Shown here: piece by piece, positions 33,138 through 42,650 of the stretch | Position numbering within the stretch: position 1 is the first letter of the stretch | How the letters are laid out: every line of letters starts with the position of its first letter | Assembly: GCF_003752585.1 (NCBI RefSeq) | Contig: NZ_RKHR01000004.1 | Span: 868,001-932,000 of the forward strand | DNA length: 64,000 nucleotides | Reading direction: 5' to 3' | Origin: Sinobacterium caligoides | GTDB lineage: Bacteria > Pseudomonadota > Gammaproteobacteria > Pseudomonadales > Sinobacteriaceae | Notes under the pieces: generated by a model | What the model was told of the DNA's origin: nothing | Databases searched by the model: none | Seen by the model: only the letters and a program-made list of their open reading frames with translations | Translations under genes and position numbers: made by a program

Positions 33138-35150
33138 TTACTCGTCGGCGCTCAGCACAATCACGGTCTGACGAATGCTCACCTGCTCGCCCTGAGTGAT
33201 TTGCACCGCCTCCACCACGCCGTCACAGTCGGCCTTCAGTGGGTGTTCCATCTTCATCGCCTCGAGTATCGCCAGCGTCTGCCCCTGGCTAACGCGCTCA
33301 CCCTGCTCGACCAGTAGCTGATAAATGCTGCCATCCATCGGCGCCACAATGCGACCACTGGCAGCACCAGCCCGCGTCTCCGGTGCCGCTAATGTGACAT
33401 CGTGAAAGCTGCTGCTATCGCCCAGCATCGACACAGAGATCGTACCGCTGCTCGCGACATAGTGGATATAGGCCTCGGCATCGACGAAGACCTGCTCCGC
33501 CAACGACAGCGCGAAGCGACAACGATAGGTCGCCGCCGCGCAGCTAACCGGCACCTGCCAGCGCAAGCGCAGTTGTTGCTCGCCAATCTGGCAGCAATAA
33601 ACCGCTTGCTCACGGCTGACGCTGATCTCGGTACGGCTGTCATCCTCACCCTGTAGCAGCAAACGATGCGGCTGCCTGAGACCGTTACTCCAGCCACCCG
33701 CCTCCGTTGCAGAACCGCCTTGGCTAGCAAGGAAGACGGCTGCGAGTGCCTGCGCTAACGCCTGCTGTCCCTCTGCCGGCGCTAACAGCGAGGCTAAGTC
33801 GAGCTGATGGTCGATATAGTCGGTGGTGGCCTCACCGGCGATAAACACCGGGTCTTGTAACAGCCGCGCGAGGAAGCTCTGGTTACAACGCACCCCGGTT
33901 AACACGCTATTTTGCAGCGCTCTCAGCAAGCGCCGGCGCGCCATCTCGCGATCCTCGCCAAAGGCGATCAGCTTCGCCAGCATCGGGTCGTAATACGGAC
34001 TCACTGGCTGGCCGGCACTGATACCGGCATCGATGCGCAGCCCCTCGTTCGCCGCCGGCAGCCAGGCATCGACGACACCGGTCTGCGGCATGAACTGCTG
34101 AGCGGGATCCTCGGCATAGAGGCGCACCTCGATCGCGTGTCCGCTCAAACCAATCTCATGCTGCTGCTTCGGCAGCGCATGACCCGCCGCCACCTGTAAC
34201 TGCCAGGCGACTAGATCCAGTCCCGTCACCCATTCTGTCACCGGGTGCTCGACCTGTAAGCGTGTATTCATCTCGAGGAAGTAAAACGCACCGTCGGCAT
34301 CTAACAAAAATTCTATAGTGCCAGCACCGATGTAATCACAGGCCTTGGTGGCGCGTACTGCCGCCTCACCCATCGCCTGGCGTAGGGTCTCATCGACCGC
34401 CGGCGAGGGAGCCTCTTCGACCACCTTCTGGTGGCGGCGCTGTAGCGAGCAATCACGCTCACCAAGATAGACGGCATTGCCAAAGCGATCACCGAACACC
34501 TGCACCTCGATATGACGAGCACGGACCAGCGCCTTCTCCAGGATAATCTCATCGTTGCCAAAGGCGTTCAGCGCCTCACTGCGCGCCATCGCCAGCTGCT
34601 CGATAAAGCTGTCGGCACTGTCGACCAGACGCATGCCTCGACCACCGCCACCGGCGCTGGCCTTAATCATCACTGGCCAACCAATGGCTTCAGCCTGACG
34701 CAGCAGCTCATCGTTAGACTGCTCCGCCCCCTCATAGCCTGGTATACAGGGCACACCGGCGGCAATCATCTTCAGCTTTGCCTGACGCTTACTGCCCATC
34801 TCGACAATCGAAGCAGCGCTCGGACCAATGAAGACGATGCCTTCGTCAGCGCAGCGCTCGGCAAACTCCGCATTCTCGGAAAAGAAGCCATAACCGGGGT
34901 GAATGGCATCGGCAGCCGACGCTCGCGCCGCAGCAAACACCTGCTCGATATTAAGATAGCTGGCGTCGATCGAATTACCTTCGAGACGCACCGCGCTATC
35001 GGCAGCCGCCACATGCGGGCTATCGGCATCAACCGGGCTGTACAACGCTACCGTCCGGTAGCCCTGCTGCTTGGCACTCTCGATGACGCGCAGCGCGATC
35101 TCACCACGGTTGGCGACTAAGACACTGGTAAACGGCTGGCAGCGGCTCAT
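33138..35150 (-). CDS. atuF: geranyl-CoA carboxylase alpha (biotin) subunit, AtuF-like
   Basis: A 670-residue biotin-dependent carboxylase subunit. The biotin-carboxylase domain starts Val-Leu-Val-Ala-Asn-Arg-Gly-Glu-Ile-Ala and carries the ATP-grasp loop Gly-Gly-Gly-Gly-Arg-Gly-Met. A linker domain and a C-terminal biotinyl domain follow, with Glu-Ala-Met-Lys-Met near residue 633, where the Lys carries biotin. It charges CO2 onto biotin for transfer by the AtuC-like beta subunit. Assignment to geranyl-CoA rather than methylcrotonyl-CoA rests on the neighbouring atuA and on beta-subunit motifs. It overlaps the hydratase gene by four bases. Confidence 0.85.
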   Translation of the reverse strand: MSRCQPFTSVLVANRGEIALRVIESAKQQGYRTVALYSPVDADSPHVAAADSAVRLEGNSIDASYLNIEQVFAAARASAADAIHPGYGFFSENAEFAERCADEGIVFIGPSAASIVEMGSKRQAKLKMIAAGVPCIPGYEGAEQSNDELLRQAEAIGWPVMIKASAGGGGRGMRLVDSADSFIEQLAMARSEALNAFGNDEIILEKALVRARHIEVQVFGDRFGNAVYLGERDCSLQRRHQKVVEEAPSPAVDETLRQAMGEAAVRATKACDYIGAGTIEFLLDADGAFYFLEMNTRLQVEHPVTEWVTGLDLVAWQLQVAAGHALPKQQHEIGLSGHAIEVRLYAEDPAQQFMPQTGVVDAWLPAANEGLRIDAGISAGQPVSPYYDPMLAKLIAFGEDREMARRRLLRALQNSVLTGVRCNQSFLARLLQDPVFIAGEATTDYIDHQLDLASLLAPAEGQQALAQALAAVFLASQGGSATEAGGWSNGLRQPHRLLLQGEDDSRTEISVSREQAVYCCQIGEQQLRLRWQVPVSCAAATYRCRFALSLAEQVFVDAEAYIHYVASSGTISVSMLGDSSSFHDVTLAAPETRAGAASGRIVAPMDGSIYQLLVEQGERVSQGQTLAILEAMKMEHPLKADCDGVVEAVQITQGEQVSIRQTVIVLSADE

Positions 35151-35992
35151 GCGTCACCCGCCTTCGCCCACTCGGGCAAACGCTTACCGACGAAAGCCGT
35201 CGTCCCCTCAACCCCTTCATCGCTCTGCACTGCCTGCGAGAAGGCCTCTGCCGCCTCATCGAGCAGCTGCTCTAAGGGCTGGTGGCCAACGGCCTGAATA
35301 ATCTTCTTCGTCACCCGGTTGGCATTCGGCGCACAGCTGCGTAATTCCGCCAAGGTATCGCGCAGCTTGCGCTCCACCGCCTCGTCGTCGTCACAGACAA
35401 AGTGTACCAAGCCCAAGCGGTAGGCTTCGGCTCCGTTGAAACGTGTACCTAACAGGGCTAAGCGGCGGGCCTGGGTCAGGCCGATACGCTGCACCACAAA
35501 GGCGGCGATCTGCGCTGGCGGAATGCCCAGCCCCGATTCCGGCAGACCAAACTGCGCCTTGCGGTGACAGATCGCCACATCGCTGACACAGGCGAGGCCG
35601 AAGCCTCCGCCGAGTACCGCGCCTTCCAGTACCGCGACCACCACCACTGGGCAGGCATTAACACGGGTGATCAACTCACCGAAGCGGCGGTTCAGACGAT
35701 AGAACGCCTGGCTATCTTCGCTGACCGCCTGACGCGCCTGCGACATGTCTTTAATATCACCGCCGGCACAAAAGTTGGCCGCCGCACCACGCAAGATCAC
35801 CGCGCGGATGTTGGCGTCATCTTCGATCGCCGCAAACACCTCCAGCAGCTCATCGACCATGGTCATATTCATCGCGTTGCGGGCATTCGGTCGGTTCAAT
35901 GTTACCGTCAACACCTGCGCCTCGAAACCTAGCTTTAGGGTGTTTAGTTTCTCGCTCTGTGTCGTCTTGAGCAGTTCTACTAACTTAGTCAT
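35147..35992 (-). CDS. atuE: enoyl-CoA hydratase/isomerase, isohexenylglutaconyl-CoA hydratase-like (AtuE)
   Basis: A 281-residue crotonase-family protein. The oxyanion-hole segment Ala-Ala-Asn-Phe-Cys-Ala-Gly-Gly-Asp-Ile-Lys and the second Gly-Gly-Gly-Phe-Gly-Leu loop are present, and a catalytic-type Glu lies in Leu-Pro-Glu-Ser-Gly-Leu-Gly-Ile. In the atu pathway it would hydrate isohexenylglutaconyl-CoA, the product of geranyl-CoA carboxylation. It sits between the beta and alpha carboxylase genes, with a four-base overlap to atuF, as in atu and liu operons. Confidence 0.83.
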   Translation of the reverse strand: MTKLVELLKTTQSEKLNTLKLGFEAQVLTVTLNRPNARNAMNMTMVDELLEVFAAIEDDANIRAVILRGAAANFCAGGDIKDMSQARQAVSEDSQAFYRLNRRFGELITRVNACPVVVVAVLEGAVLGGGFGLACVSDVAICHRKAQFGLPESGLGIPPAQIAAFVVQRIGLTQARRLALLGTRFNGAEAYRLGLVHFVCDDDEAVERKLRDTLAELRSCAPNANRVTKKIIQAVGHQPLEQLLDEAAEAFSQAVQSDEGVEGTTAFVGKRLPEWAKAGDA

Positions 35993-36030
35993 CGATCATT
36001 CTCTCTACAATCTATCGGTCACTTGGACCG

Positions 36031-37647
36031 TTAAAACCTTGCTACGCCGAAGCTCGAGGAGCGCAGTGAACGGCGCTCCGAGTCTCGGCATAGATCCAAT
36101 ACCATGCCTAGTAAGGTGCGTGTATCACGGGGGTCGATCAGGCCATCGTCCCACAGGTGAGCGGTACCAAACAGCGCTGTCGAGCCCGCCTCTAACATGT
36201 CTTTCACACCGTTTTCCAGCTGATCCAGCATCTGCTGGTCCGGTTCCTGCCCCATCTTTAGCTGCTTCTCTTCGGTGACGATCCGCAGCACCTTGCCCGC
36301 CTGCGCGCCGCCCATCACCGCCGTCTTGCTATTAGGCCAGGCGAAGATAAAGCGAGGGTCGAAACCGCGGCCGCACATCGCATAGTTACCGGCACCATAG
36401 GAACCGCCGACGACAATACTCACCTTCGGCACCCTGGCATTGGCCACGGCCTGAATCATCTTCGAGCCGTGCTTGATAATGGCGTTGCGTTCGGCATCGG
36501 TGCCGACCAGAAAACCGGTGGTGTTATGTAAGAACAACAGTGGCGTATTGGACTGCTCGCAGAGCTGAATAAACTGCGCCGCCTTGGTCGCACCCCGCGT
36601 CGTGATTGGGCCGTTATTGCCGATGATACCGACGCTGTAACCGTGGATCTTGCTCCAACCACAGACGGTGTGATTGTCGTACTCGTTCTTAAAATCGAGG
36701 AAGCGCGAGCCGTCGGCGATGCGGGCGACAATCTCTCGCACATCGTAGGGCTGACGGGCCTCGCACGGTACCACCCCCAACAGCTCCTGCGGTGAATAGA
36801 GTGGCTCGTCAAACGCCTGCGGGGCACGGTGCTCGCTCTGCTCATCCCAGGGCAGTGAGCCGACGATGTTGCGGGCCTGACGAATACCATCGCGGTCATC
36901 CTCGGCGAGAAACTCGACGGTGCCGGCAATCTGCGCGTGCAGCTCGGCGCCACCCAGCTCTTCATCACTGGCGATCTCTCCGGTCGCCGCCTTCAGTAGC
37001 GGCGGGCCGGCGAGGAACATCTTGGTCTTGTTGCGTACCGCAATCACATAGTCCGACAATCCCGGTTGATAGGCACCGCCGGCAGTGGCGTTACCGTGCA
37101 CCACCGTCACCTGCGGTAACCCAGCCGCCGACAATCGCGCCTGATTGGCAAAGCCACGGGCACCCTGAACAAACACCTCGGTGGCGTAATTCAAGTTGGC
37201 ACCGCCACTCTCGGAGAGGTTGACGATCGGCAGTTTATTTTCCAGCGCAATCTGCTGCAGGCGCAGTGTCTTATCGAGACCGGTCGGCGAGATAGTACCG
37301 CCTTTGATGGCGCTATTGTTGGCCATGATCATGCAGCGCACACCGGCCACGTAACCGATGCCGGCAATGAGGCCGCCACCGGCCTGAGTGCCATCTTTAT
37401 CGTCGTGCATCTGATAACCGGCCAGCGATAACAGCTCGACAAAGGGCGTGCCCTTATCGACTAACAGGTCCACTCTGTCTCGAGGCAATATCTTGCCCTG
37501 TGCGGCAAACTTCTTTGCCGCCGCCTGTGCCTTATCCAGCACCCGCTGTTCAATGGCTCTAAACTCGTCGATGCAGCCCTGCATGAAGTTGCAGTTGGCG
37601 GCGAACGCCGCACTATTCACATCGACTTGTGACTCTATAACATCCAT
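36031..37647 (-). CDS. atuC: geranyl-CoA carboxylase beta (carboxyltransferase) subunit, AtuC-like
   Basis: A 538-residue carboxyltransferase with N- and C-terminal crotonase-like halves. It transfers carboxyl from biotin to the substrate's gamma-methyl group. The motif Gly-Gly-Ala-Tyr-Gln-Pro-Gly-Leu-Ser-Asp-Tyr followed by Phe-Leu-Ala-Gly-Pro-Pro-Leu-Leu-Lys-Ala-Ala-Thr-Gly-Glu resembles geranyl-CoA carboxylases as I recall them more than methylcrotonyl-CoA carboxylases, which usually read Tyr-Val-Pro-Ala-Met and Phe-Leu-Gly-Gly-Pro-Pro. It follows atuA by four bases. Confidence 0.85.
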   Translation of the reverse strand: MDVIESQVDVNSAAFAANCNFMQGCIDEFRAIEQRVLDKAQAAAKKFAAQGKILPRDRVDLLVDKGTPFVELLSLAGYQMHDDKDGTQAGGGLIAGIGYVAGVRCMIMANNSAIKGGTISPTGLDKTLRLQQIALENKLPIVNLSESGGANLNYATEVFVQGARGFANQARLSAAGLPQVTVVHGNATAGGAYQPGLSDYVIAVRNKTKMFLAGPPLLKAATGEIASDEELGGAELHAQIAGTVEFLAEDDRDGIRQARNIVGSLPWDEQSEHRAPQAFDEPLYSPQELLGVVPCEARQPYDVREIVARIADGSRFLDFKNEYDNHTVCGWSKIHGYSVGIIGNNGPITTRGATKAAQFIQLCEQSNTPLLFLHNTTGFLVGTDAERNAIIKHGSKMIQAVANARVPKVSIVVGGSYGAGNYAMCGRGFDPRFIFAWPNSKTAVMGGAQAGKVLRIVTEEKQLKMGQEPDQQMLDQLENGVKDMLEAGSTALFGTAHLWDDGLIDPRDTRTLLGMVLDLCRDSERRSLRSSSFGVARF

Positions 37648-37651
37648 CGTA

Positions 37652-39481
37652 TTAACCTTCTTCGGACATCAGGCGCTGTGCTAGCGCCATGGGAACGTTG
37701 ATCGGAAATTGTAATAACTGCTGTGCATAAGCCTTACCCTGAGGGTCGATGCGGAGGCTGCTGATGCCGCCACCGCCCAGGCTGTTTTCGAGCAGATAAT
37801 TGCGCGCCGAGAAACCGGGCAGACGCCAGCTCTGCACGCGACCGTCGTCCGCCAGCACATGGCTAAAATACGCCGCCACCGCACTGTCTGTCAGACTCGC
37901 CTCGATATAATTTAAGAACTCTGGCTCACGGGCGATGACACCAATATTGCTATGGTTGCCCTTGTCGCCACTGCGCGCCCAGGCCAGCTTCACCAGCGGC
38001 ACCGTCGACGTCAGCGGTTCTGTAACAGCCAGCTCAGGCTCGCTGTACGCAGCTTCTGGCTCTGCCTCGACGTGCCTCAAGGGCAACGGCCAGCGCTGCT
38101 CGCCAAGGGTGACTGTCGGCTGGCAGTCGGACTTATCCACAAGCGCTGAGAACAGACCGATCTTTGGCGTCACCGAAGGCCGACCACCGACGAGACCGGT
38201 CAGCCCCGGCGCCATCGCCGTGGCAGCCTGGGCAATCTCTCGGGCAAATAAACCGAGCGCTTTCTTGTCCTGGTGGGCGACACTGATCTTGACCACAATC
38301 TCTCGGCCCAAGCGTGCCAGCTGCTGATTATCCTCGGCAAACTGGTCGTCGTTATAGGTCGCATTGCTGCCGAGCAACTCAACATCTGTCGCACTGTAGG
38401 CCGCCAAACCGCGCTGATCAAACAGCCTGCTGGTCTTGCTGAGAATCGCCTCACTCACCGCCTTAGCCTTGGCGCGTGCATCGATACCGGCCAACAGGAA
38501 GCTGGCGGTACACTTATAGCCATCTAAGTAGGTCAGCGACATCTTGTAATAGGGGCTCGGCGCTCGACCCGTGGCACCGCTGACCGCGACACGATCCTTG
38601 CCGAGCTGAGTTAACTGCACCGCAGAGAAGTCGCAGACCACATCCGGCAGCAGGTAGTTATGGGGGTCGCCAATCTCGTAGACGATCTGCTCTGCGACGG
38701 TCGCACAGCTGACTAAGCCACCGGTGTGTTCGGGCTTGGAGACGACAAAGGCACCGTTCGCCTCGACTTCCACGATCGGGAAACCCATATTGGCAAAGCC
38801 GTCCTCGACCAACTGCCAATCGGTAAAGTTACCACCGGTACAGTGGGCGCCACACTCGATGATATGACCGGCGAGGCTCGCCTGAGCCAACTTGTCGTAG
38901 TCGGTCATCGACCAACCGAACTCGTGCACCAGTGGCGCCACCGCCACGGCACTATCGACGACGCGGCCGGTAATCACTACATCCGCGCCCTCGGCCAGCG
39001 CCTTGACGATCGCCTCGACGCCCAGGTAAGCATTCATGCTCAGTACCGACTCGGGCATCGCCGCACCGCTGAACATCTCCCGCAGGTCGGCCTCACGATA
39101 GGCCGGCTGCTGCGCCGACAGATCGTCACCGTCGACCACGGCAATCTTCAGTGCCACCCCCTGTCGCTCCGCTTGCTCTTGCAATGCTGCGGCACAGGCT
39201 TGCGGGTTAATGCCGCCGGCATTGCTGACCACCTTCACTCCCTGCTGTTTGATCTGCGTTAACAGCGGCGCCATCACCGGGCGCACGAAATCAGCGGCGA
39301 AGCCACTCTCCGGGTTGCGCAGCTTCTGTCCGGCCATGATCGCCATGGTAATCTCAGCGAGATAATCAAAAACCAAGTAGTCGAGCTGGCCGCCCTCGAT
39401 CAACTGCTGGGCGGCGGTCTCGGTATCGCCCCAGAAGGCGGAGGCACAGCCAATACGAACGGAGCTAGGTGTAGCGCTCAT
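37652..39481 (-). CDS. atuA: acyclic terpene utilisation protein AtuA (DUF1446)
   Basis: A 609-residue protein and first gene of the operon. It opens [13 protein letters not shown], then [10 protein letters not shown], both typical of DUF1446. It ends with the C-terminal extension found in AtuA ([14 protein letters not shown]). AtuA is required for citronellol and geraniol use in Pseudomonas, but its reaction is not known. Its presence separates this cluster from a plain leucine (liu) operon. It is divergent from a TetR gene with a palindromic site between them. Confidence 0.88.
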   Translation of the reverse strand: MSATPSSVRIGCASAFWGDTETAAQQLIEGGQLDYLVFDYLAEITMAIMAGQKLRNPESGFAADFVRPVMAPLLTQIKQQGVKVVSNAGGINPQACAAALQEQAERQGVALKIAVVDGDDLSAQQPAYREADLREMFSGAAMPESVLSMNAYLGVEAIVKALAEGADVVITGRVVDSAVAVAPLVHEFGWSMTDYDKLAQASLAGHIIECGAHCTGGNFTDWQLVEDGFANMGFPIVEVEANGAFVVSKPEHTGGLVSCATVAEQIVYEIGDPHNYLLPDVVCDFSAVQLTQLGKDRVAVSGATGRAPSPYYKMSLTYLDGYKCTASFLLAGIDARAKAKAVSEAILSKTSRLFDQRGLAAYSATDVELLGSNATYNDDQFAEDNQQLARLGREIVVKISVAHQDKKALGLFAREIAQAATAMAPGLTGLVGGRPSVTPKIGLFSALVDKSDCQPTVTLGEQRWPLPLRHVEAEPEAAYSEPELAVTEPLTSTVPLVKLAWARSGDKGNHSNIGVIAREPEFLNYIEASLTDSAVAAYFSHVLADDGRVQSWRLPGFSARNYLLENSLGGGGISSLRIDPQGKAYAQQLLQFPINVPMALAQRLMSEEG

Positions 39482-39565
39482 GATGTCTTCCCATGTATGT
39501 TCAGCCTAGTCATCGACCCGTCTACAGACAAAAAAGTCGACAATGTTATTGTTGCCAATAAGACT

Positions 39566-39583
39566 ACCAAGCAAGCGCTTGGT
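39566..39583. promoter_or_regulatory. palindrome, probable AtuR-type operator
   Basis: Seven-base arms (accaagc/gcttggt) flank a four-base spacer, midway between the start of atuA and the divergent TetR gene. AtuR of Pseudomonas is known to bind inverted repeats between atuR and atuA, so this is the expected position. Confidence 0.72.
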
Positions 39584-39671
39584 TTGTAAAGCATCAAAGG
39601 GCTGGGTATACTCACAGAGCCACTGTTCGACGCTGAACGGCCCTACTATCGACGATAAATGTGACTTTCTC

Positions 39672-40301
39672 ATGACGGTAAATCAAGCAATGTCTCTAAC
39701 CCTGAAGCGACAACTGATAAAAGATGAACTGATTAACGATCCGAGCAGCGCGCGCGGTAAATTGTTGACAGAGGCCGCCAAGTTATTCCGTCAAAAAGGC
39801 TACGATAAGACCACCGTGCGCGATTTGGCCGCAGCGCTCGGTATTCAGAGCGGTAGCTTATTTCATCACTACAAGAGTAAAGAAGCCATTCTGCACGCCG
39901 TGATGCGTGACACCGTGATCTACACCACCGCCAAGCTCAAGCAAGCGGCCGAGCCAGAGCAGCAGACACGTGGCAAGCTATTGGCGCTGATTGAGTCAGA
40001 GCTGGATTCGATCAACGGCGATACTGGCGAGGCGATGGCGGTACTGGTCTTTGAGTGGCGCGGCCTCAGCGAAGAGAGTCAGCGGGCGATATTGAAGCTG
40101 CGACAGGAGTACGAGCAGCTGTGGCTAGACACCCTCAGCCAGGCGAAGCAAGAGGGGCTGATACGCACCGATGCCGCCCTCACCCGCCGGCTGCTTACCG
40201 GCGCCTTGAGCTGGAGCCAAAACTGGTACGACAGCGAGGGCGACATGAGCATGCGCGCACTCGCCGAAGAGGTGCTGACGATGATCAGCGCCAACGGATA
40301 G
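39672..40301 (+). CDS. TetR family regulator of the atu operon (AtuR-like)
   Basis: A 209-residue regulator from ATG 39672; an open frame reaches back to 39543 but crosses the operator-like palindrome. The helix-turn-helix is clear (Thr-Thr-Val-Arg-Asp-Leu-Ala-Ala-Ala-Leu-Gly-Ile-Gln-Ser-Gly-Ser-Leu-Phe-His-His-Tyr-Lys-Ser-Lys), preceded by Ala-Lys-Leu-Phe-Arg-Gln-Lys-Gly-Tyr. It is divergent from atuA and most likely represses the operon until a terpenoyl-CoA or similar ligand binds. Sequence alone cannot separate AtuR from other acyl-CoA-responsive TetR proteins. Confidence 0.85.
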   Translation: MTVNQAMSLTLKRQLIKDELINDPSSARGKLLTEAAKLFRQKGYDKTTVRDLAAALGIQSGSLFHHYKSKEAILHAVMRDTVIYTTAKLKQAAEPEQQTRGKLLALIESELDSINGDTGEAMAVLVFEWRGLSEESQRAILKLRQEYEQLWLDTLSQAKQEGLIRTDAALTRRLLTGALSWSQNWYDSEGDMSMRALAEEVLTMISANG

Positions 40302-40528
40302 CGCGTCACAAAACGCATTAGAAAAGCGGCTTTGGATAACATAAAGCGGCGATAAAATAGCCGTCAGCACTCGCTACACCTCGCTTAAAAGCAACGCGAT
40401 TTTAACCTAGATCAACCGCCATAATATTCGCTATCACAGCGTTCATTTAGCGGCCAAGTCGCGCTTGCCCTAATAATCAATTCGGCGTAAAAATAAAGCT
40501 TCGAGTTATCCCTAATAGCAGGTGAACG

Positions 40529-41242
40529 ATGCGAATTAATATTATCGAATGCGATGAATTAAGCCCTGAGTTGAAGCCAGAATATCACTCCTACGGCACC
40601 ATGTTTAAGACCTTCTTCAGCGCCCTTGATAGCCGCATTGAAACCCGCTTTTTTGATGCTCTACAGCAGCAACTCCCGCCGCAACCTAAAGCCGGTGAAA
40701 TCTACCTGATCACCGGGTCCAAGGCCGCCGCCTACGAAGACCACGCCTGGATTAAGCATTTAAAACACTGGGTACAGCAAGCCCACAGCAACGGCGCCGC
40801 CCTACTTGGGCTCTGCTTTGGTCATCAACTACTCGCCGCCGCCCTAGGGGGGGAGGTCAGTAAATCCAGCAAAGGCTGGGGTATCGGTGTGCGCGAGCTG
40901 AACACCACGACTCAATCAAGCGCATTATTAGCCGACAAGAACACACTGAAACTGATCTATTCCCACCAGGATCAGGTCACCGCGCTACCGGCACGCGCAG
41001 AGCCATTACTCACCGACGAATTCTGTCCCTATGCCGCCTTCTCGCTTGGCACGACAGTCATCGCTTTTCAGGGCCACCCCGAGTTCAGTGTCGAGTATAC
41101 TCAGCGCTTGCTCGAGCGAAGAAGGGCTGAGTTTAGCCCGGCACATTTCAGCGAGGCGGTGGCCAGCCTAGCGCAACAGACTGATGCGCAGTGGCTAGGG
41201 AAGCGCTTGCTACGCTGGATGCAGGAGCAAACGAGGCGCTAA
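40529..41242 (+). CDS. class I glutamine amidotransferase-like protein
   Basis: A 237-residue stand-alone GATase1 domain. The triad is Cys96 in Gly-Leu-Cys-Phe-Gly-His-Gln, with His183 and Glu185 in Gly-His-Pro-Glu-Phe. It resembles GuaA-type amidotransferase domains that exist without a synthetase, some acting as gamma-glutamyl hydrolases in polyamine or peptide catabolism. No partner gene is adjacent, so the substrate is open. Confidence 0.85.
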   Translation: MRINIIECDELSPELKPEYHSYGTMFKTFFSALDSRIETRFFDALQQQLPPQPKAGEIYLITGSKAAAYEDHAWIKHLKHWVQQAHSNGAALLGLCFGHQLLAAALGGEVSKSSKGWGIGVRELNTTTQSSALLADKNTLKLIYSHQDQVTALPARAEPLLTDEFCPYAAFSLGTTVIAFQGHPEFSVEYTQRLLERRRAEFSPAHFSEAVASLAQQTDAQWLGKRLLRWMQEQTRR

Positions 41243-41329
41243 GAGAGCGAGCGTATCGCCAGTTGCCGACCCTCAATACCCTAGCCTCTATACCCTCGTC
41301 TCTAACCCCTCCCCTTTAAATAGGCGGGA

Positions 41330-42091
41330 CTAGTTACGTCCCGCCATCACACCGCCGTCGACATCCCAGATTGCCCCCGTCACCCAACCAGCCTCATCGC
41401 CGAGCAGAAAGGTAATCACCGCTGCCACATCATCGGCGCTGCCGGTGCGTCCGATCGGATGAAAACTATCGAAGCTCGCCATCGTCTCCTCGAGTGCATC
41501 GGCGGCAATAAAGCCCTCATAAATAGGCGTATTGACCACCGCCGGCGAGACAGCGTTGACGCGAATACCGTCGTCGGCCAACTCCATCGCCATATGCTGG
41601 GTCAGCGCATGCAAGCCCGCCTTCGCCATCGAGTAGGCCGAAGAGGGGGTGGCCTTGATCGCCTGCTGCGCCCACATCGAGCCGATATGGACAATGCTGC
41701 CTCCGCCCTGCTGCCCCATGTGCCGCGCCACCGCCTGTGAGATGAAGAAACTGGCGCGATTAAAGCCCATGTAGAGATCATAGTCTGCACGGCTGTGTGC
41801 CAGAAAGTCCGTCGGTTTAAAATAGCCCGCCGCGTTGACGAAATAATCGATACGGTGGTCAGCCGCCTCAATATAACCAATCAGCCTGTCGACGTCGGCA
41901 CTGTCTTGCAGGTCGGCCTGCACCCTCTCCACCTGACCAAACGTTGACAGGTAAGCCTCGGCTTGCGCCAATTTATCCCCCTTTCGCCCGACAATAGTCA
42001 CGTTGACATCACGCTCTAATAGTCGCTTTGCCGTCGCCAAACCCATACCGCTGCTACCGCCGATGATTAATGCCTGTGTGCTATTTTTCAT
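41330..42091 (-). CDS. SDR family oxidoreductase under HxlR control
   Basis: A 253-residue short-chain dehydrogenase from the ATG at 42089-42091; the frame runs 17 codons further back but the Rossmann motif Gly-Gly-Ser-Ser-Gly-Met-Gly begins at residue 11 of the chosen start. Asn-Ala-Ala-Gly, a Ser, and Tyr-Ser-Met-Ala-Lys supply the other family residues. It is divergent from an HxlR regulator, with operator-like repeats between. Such pairs commonly respond to electrophiles or quinones, so detoxification of reactive carbonyls is a reasonable inference. Confidence 0.88.
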   Translation of the reverse strand: MKNSTQALIIGGSSGMGLATAKRLLERDVNVTIVGRKGDKLAQAEAYLSTFGQVERVQADLQDSADVDRLIGYIEAADHRIDYFVNAAGYFKPTDFLAHSRADYDLYMGFNRASFFISQAVARHMGQQGGGSIVHIGSMWAQQAIKATPSSAYSMAKAGLHALTQHMAMELADDGIRVNAVSPAVVNTPIYEGFIAADALEETMASFDSFHPIGRTGSADDVAAVITFLLGDEAGWVTGAIWDVDGGVMAGRN

Positions 42092-42157
42092 GCTACTCTC
42101 GCCTACTGTTTGTTGAAAAGCTGCGGCCAGAGTAGGCGGCACCGCGTTAGAAAAAAA

Positions 42158-42184
42158 GTAAGTACTTTTTAGTCAGGTACTTAC
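42158..42184. promoter_or_regulatory. inverted repeat, probable HxlR operator
   Basis: Exact 8-bp arms gtaagtac and gtacttac flank 11 bases. A third related word, gagtacttg, follows at 42190-42198. The site lies in the short divergent interval between the SDR and HxlR genes. HxlR-family regulators such as YodB bind TACT/AGTA inverted repeats. Confidence 0.75.
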
Positions 42185-42200
42185 CAGGGAGTACTTGTTA

Positions 42201-42539
42201 ATGAAAAACAACGAAAAATTATTTTCGCGTCGGTCTGCACCGGAGCGCTCGGCGCGCATGGTCGAGACCATCTGTGGCTGCAAGTGGTCGCTGACTGTCT
42301 ACCAGCTGCTCAAGCACGAGATCAATCGCCCCGGCGAAATGGTGCGCAGCGTCGAAGGACTCACCACCAAGGTGCTCAATAACTGCCTCAGGCACAACAC
42401 CGAATACGGCATTATTGAACGCCACGCCTTCAACGAAGTGCCGCCCAGGGTGGAATATCGTTTCACCGACTTTGGCCGCAAATTCGTCGCCATTCTCGAT
42501 CAGTTAGAGGAGCTACAACAGGGTTTAGACGACGACTAG
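42201..42539 (+). CDS. HxlR family transcriptional regulator
   Basis: A 112-residue winged-helix protein from ATG 42201 (a TTG two codons earlier is open). The HxlR pattern is clear: Met-Val-Glu-Thr-Ile-Cys-Gly-Cys-Lys-Trp-Ser-Leu-Thr-Val, then Leu-Thr-Thr-Lys-Val-Leu-Asn-Asn-Cys-Leu-Arg, Val-Pro-Pro-Arg-Val-Glu-Tyr and Thr-Asp-Phe-Gly-Arg. It has two Cys in the first helices and one later; in several relatives Cys residues sense diamide or quinones. It probably represses the divergent SDR gene and itself. Confidence 0.9.
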   Translation: MKNNEKLFSRRSAPERSARMVETICGCKWSLTVYQLLKHEINRPGEMVRSVEGLTTKVLNNCLRHNTEYGIIERHAFNEVPPRVEYRFTDFGRKFVAILDQLEELQQGLDDD

Positions 42540-42650
42540 ACTGAGCTAGGTGAGACCTCGCTCAACGATCACCGCACTAGTCACGCTAATATCCCTAGAG
42601 TCGCCTATGATTTGCTATAATCGCCCGCATCTATTGAACAGAGGTTTATC

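Noticed and set aside
31891-39481. Leucine (liu) catabolic operon
   Set aside because: atuA and the AtuC-like motifs point to acyclic terpenes; a hydroxymethylglutaryl-CoA lyase gene, expected in liu operons, is missing.
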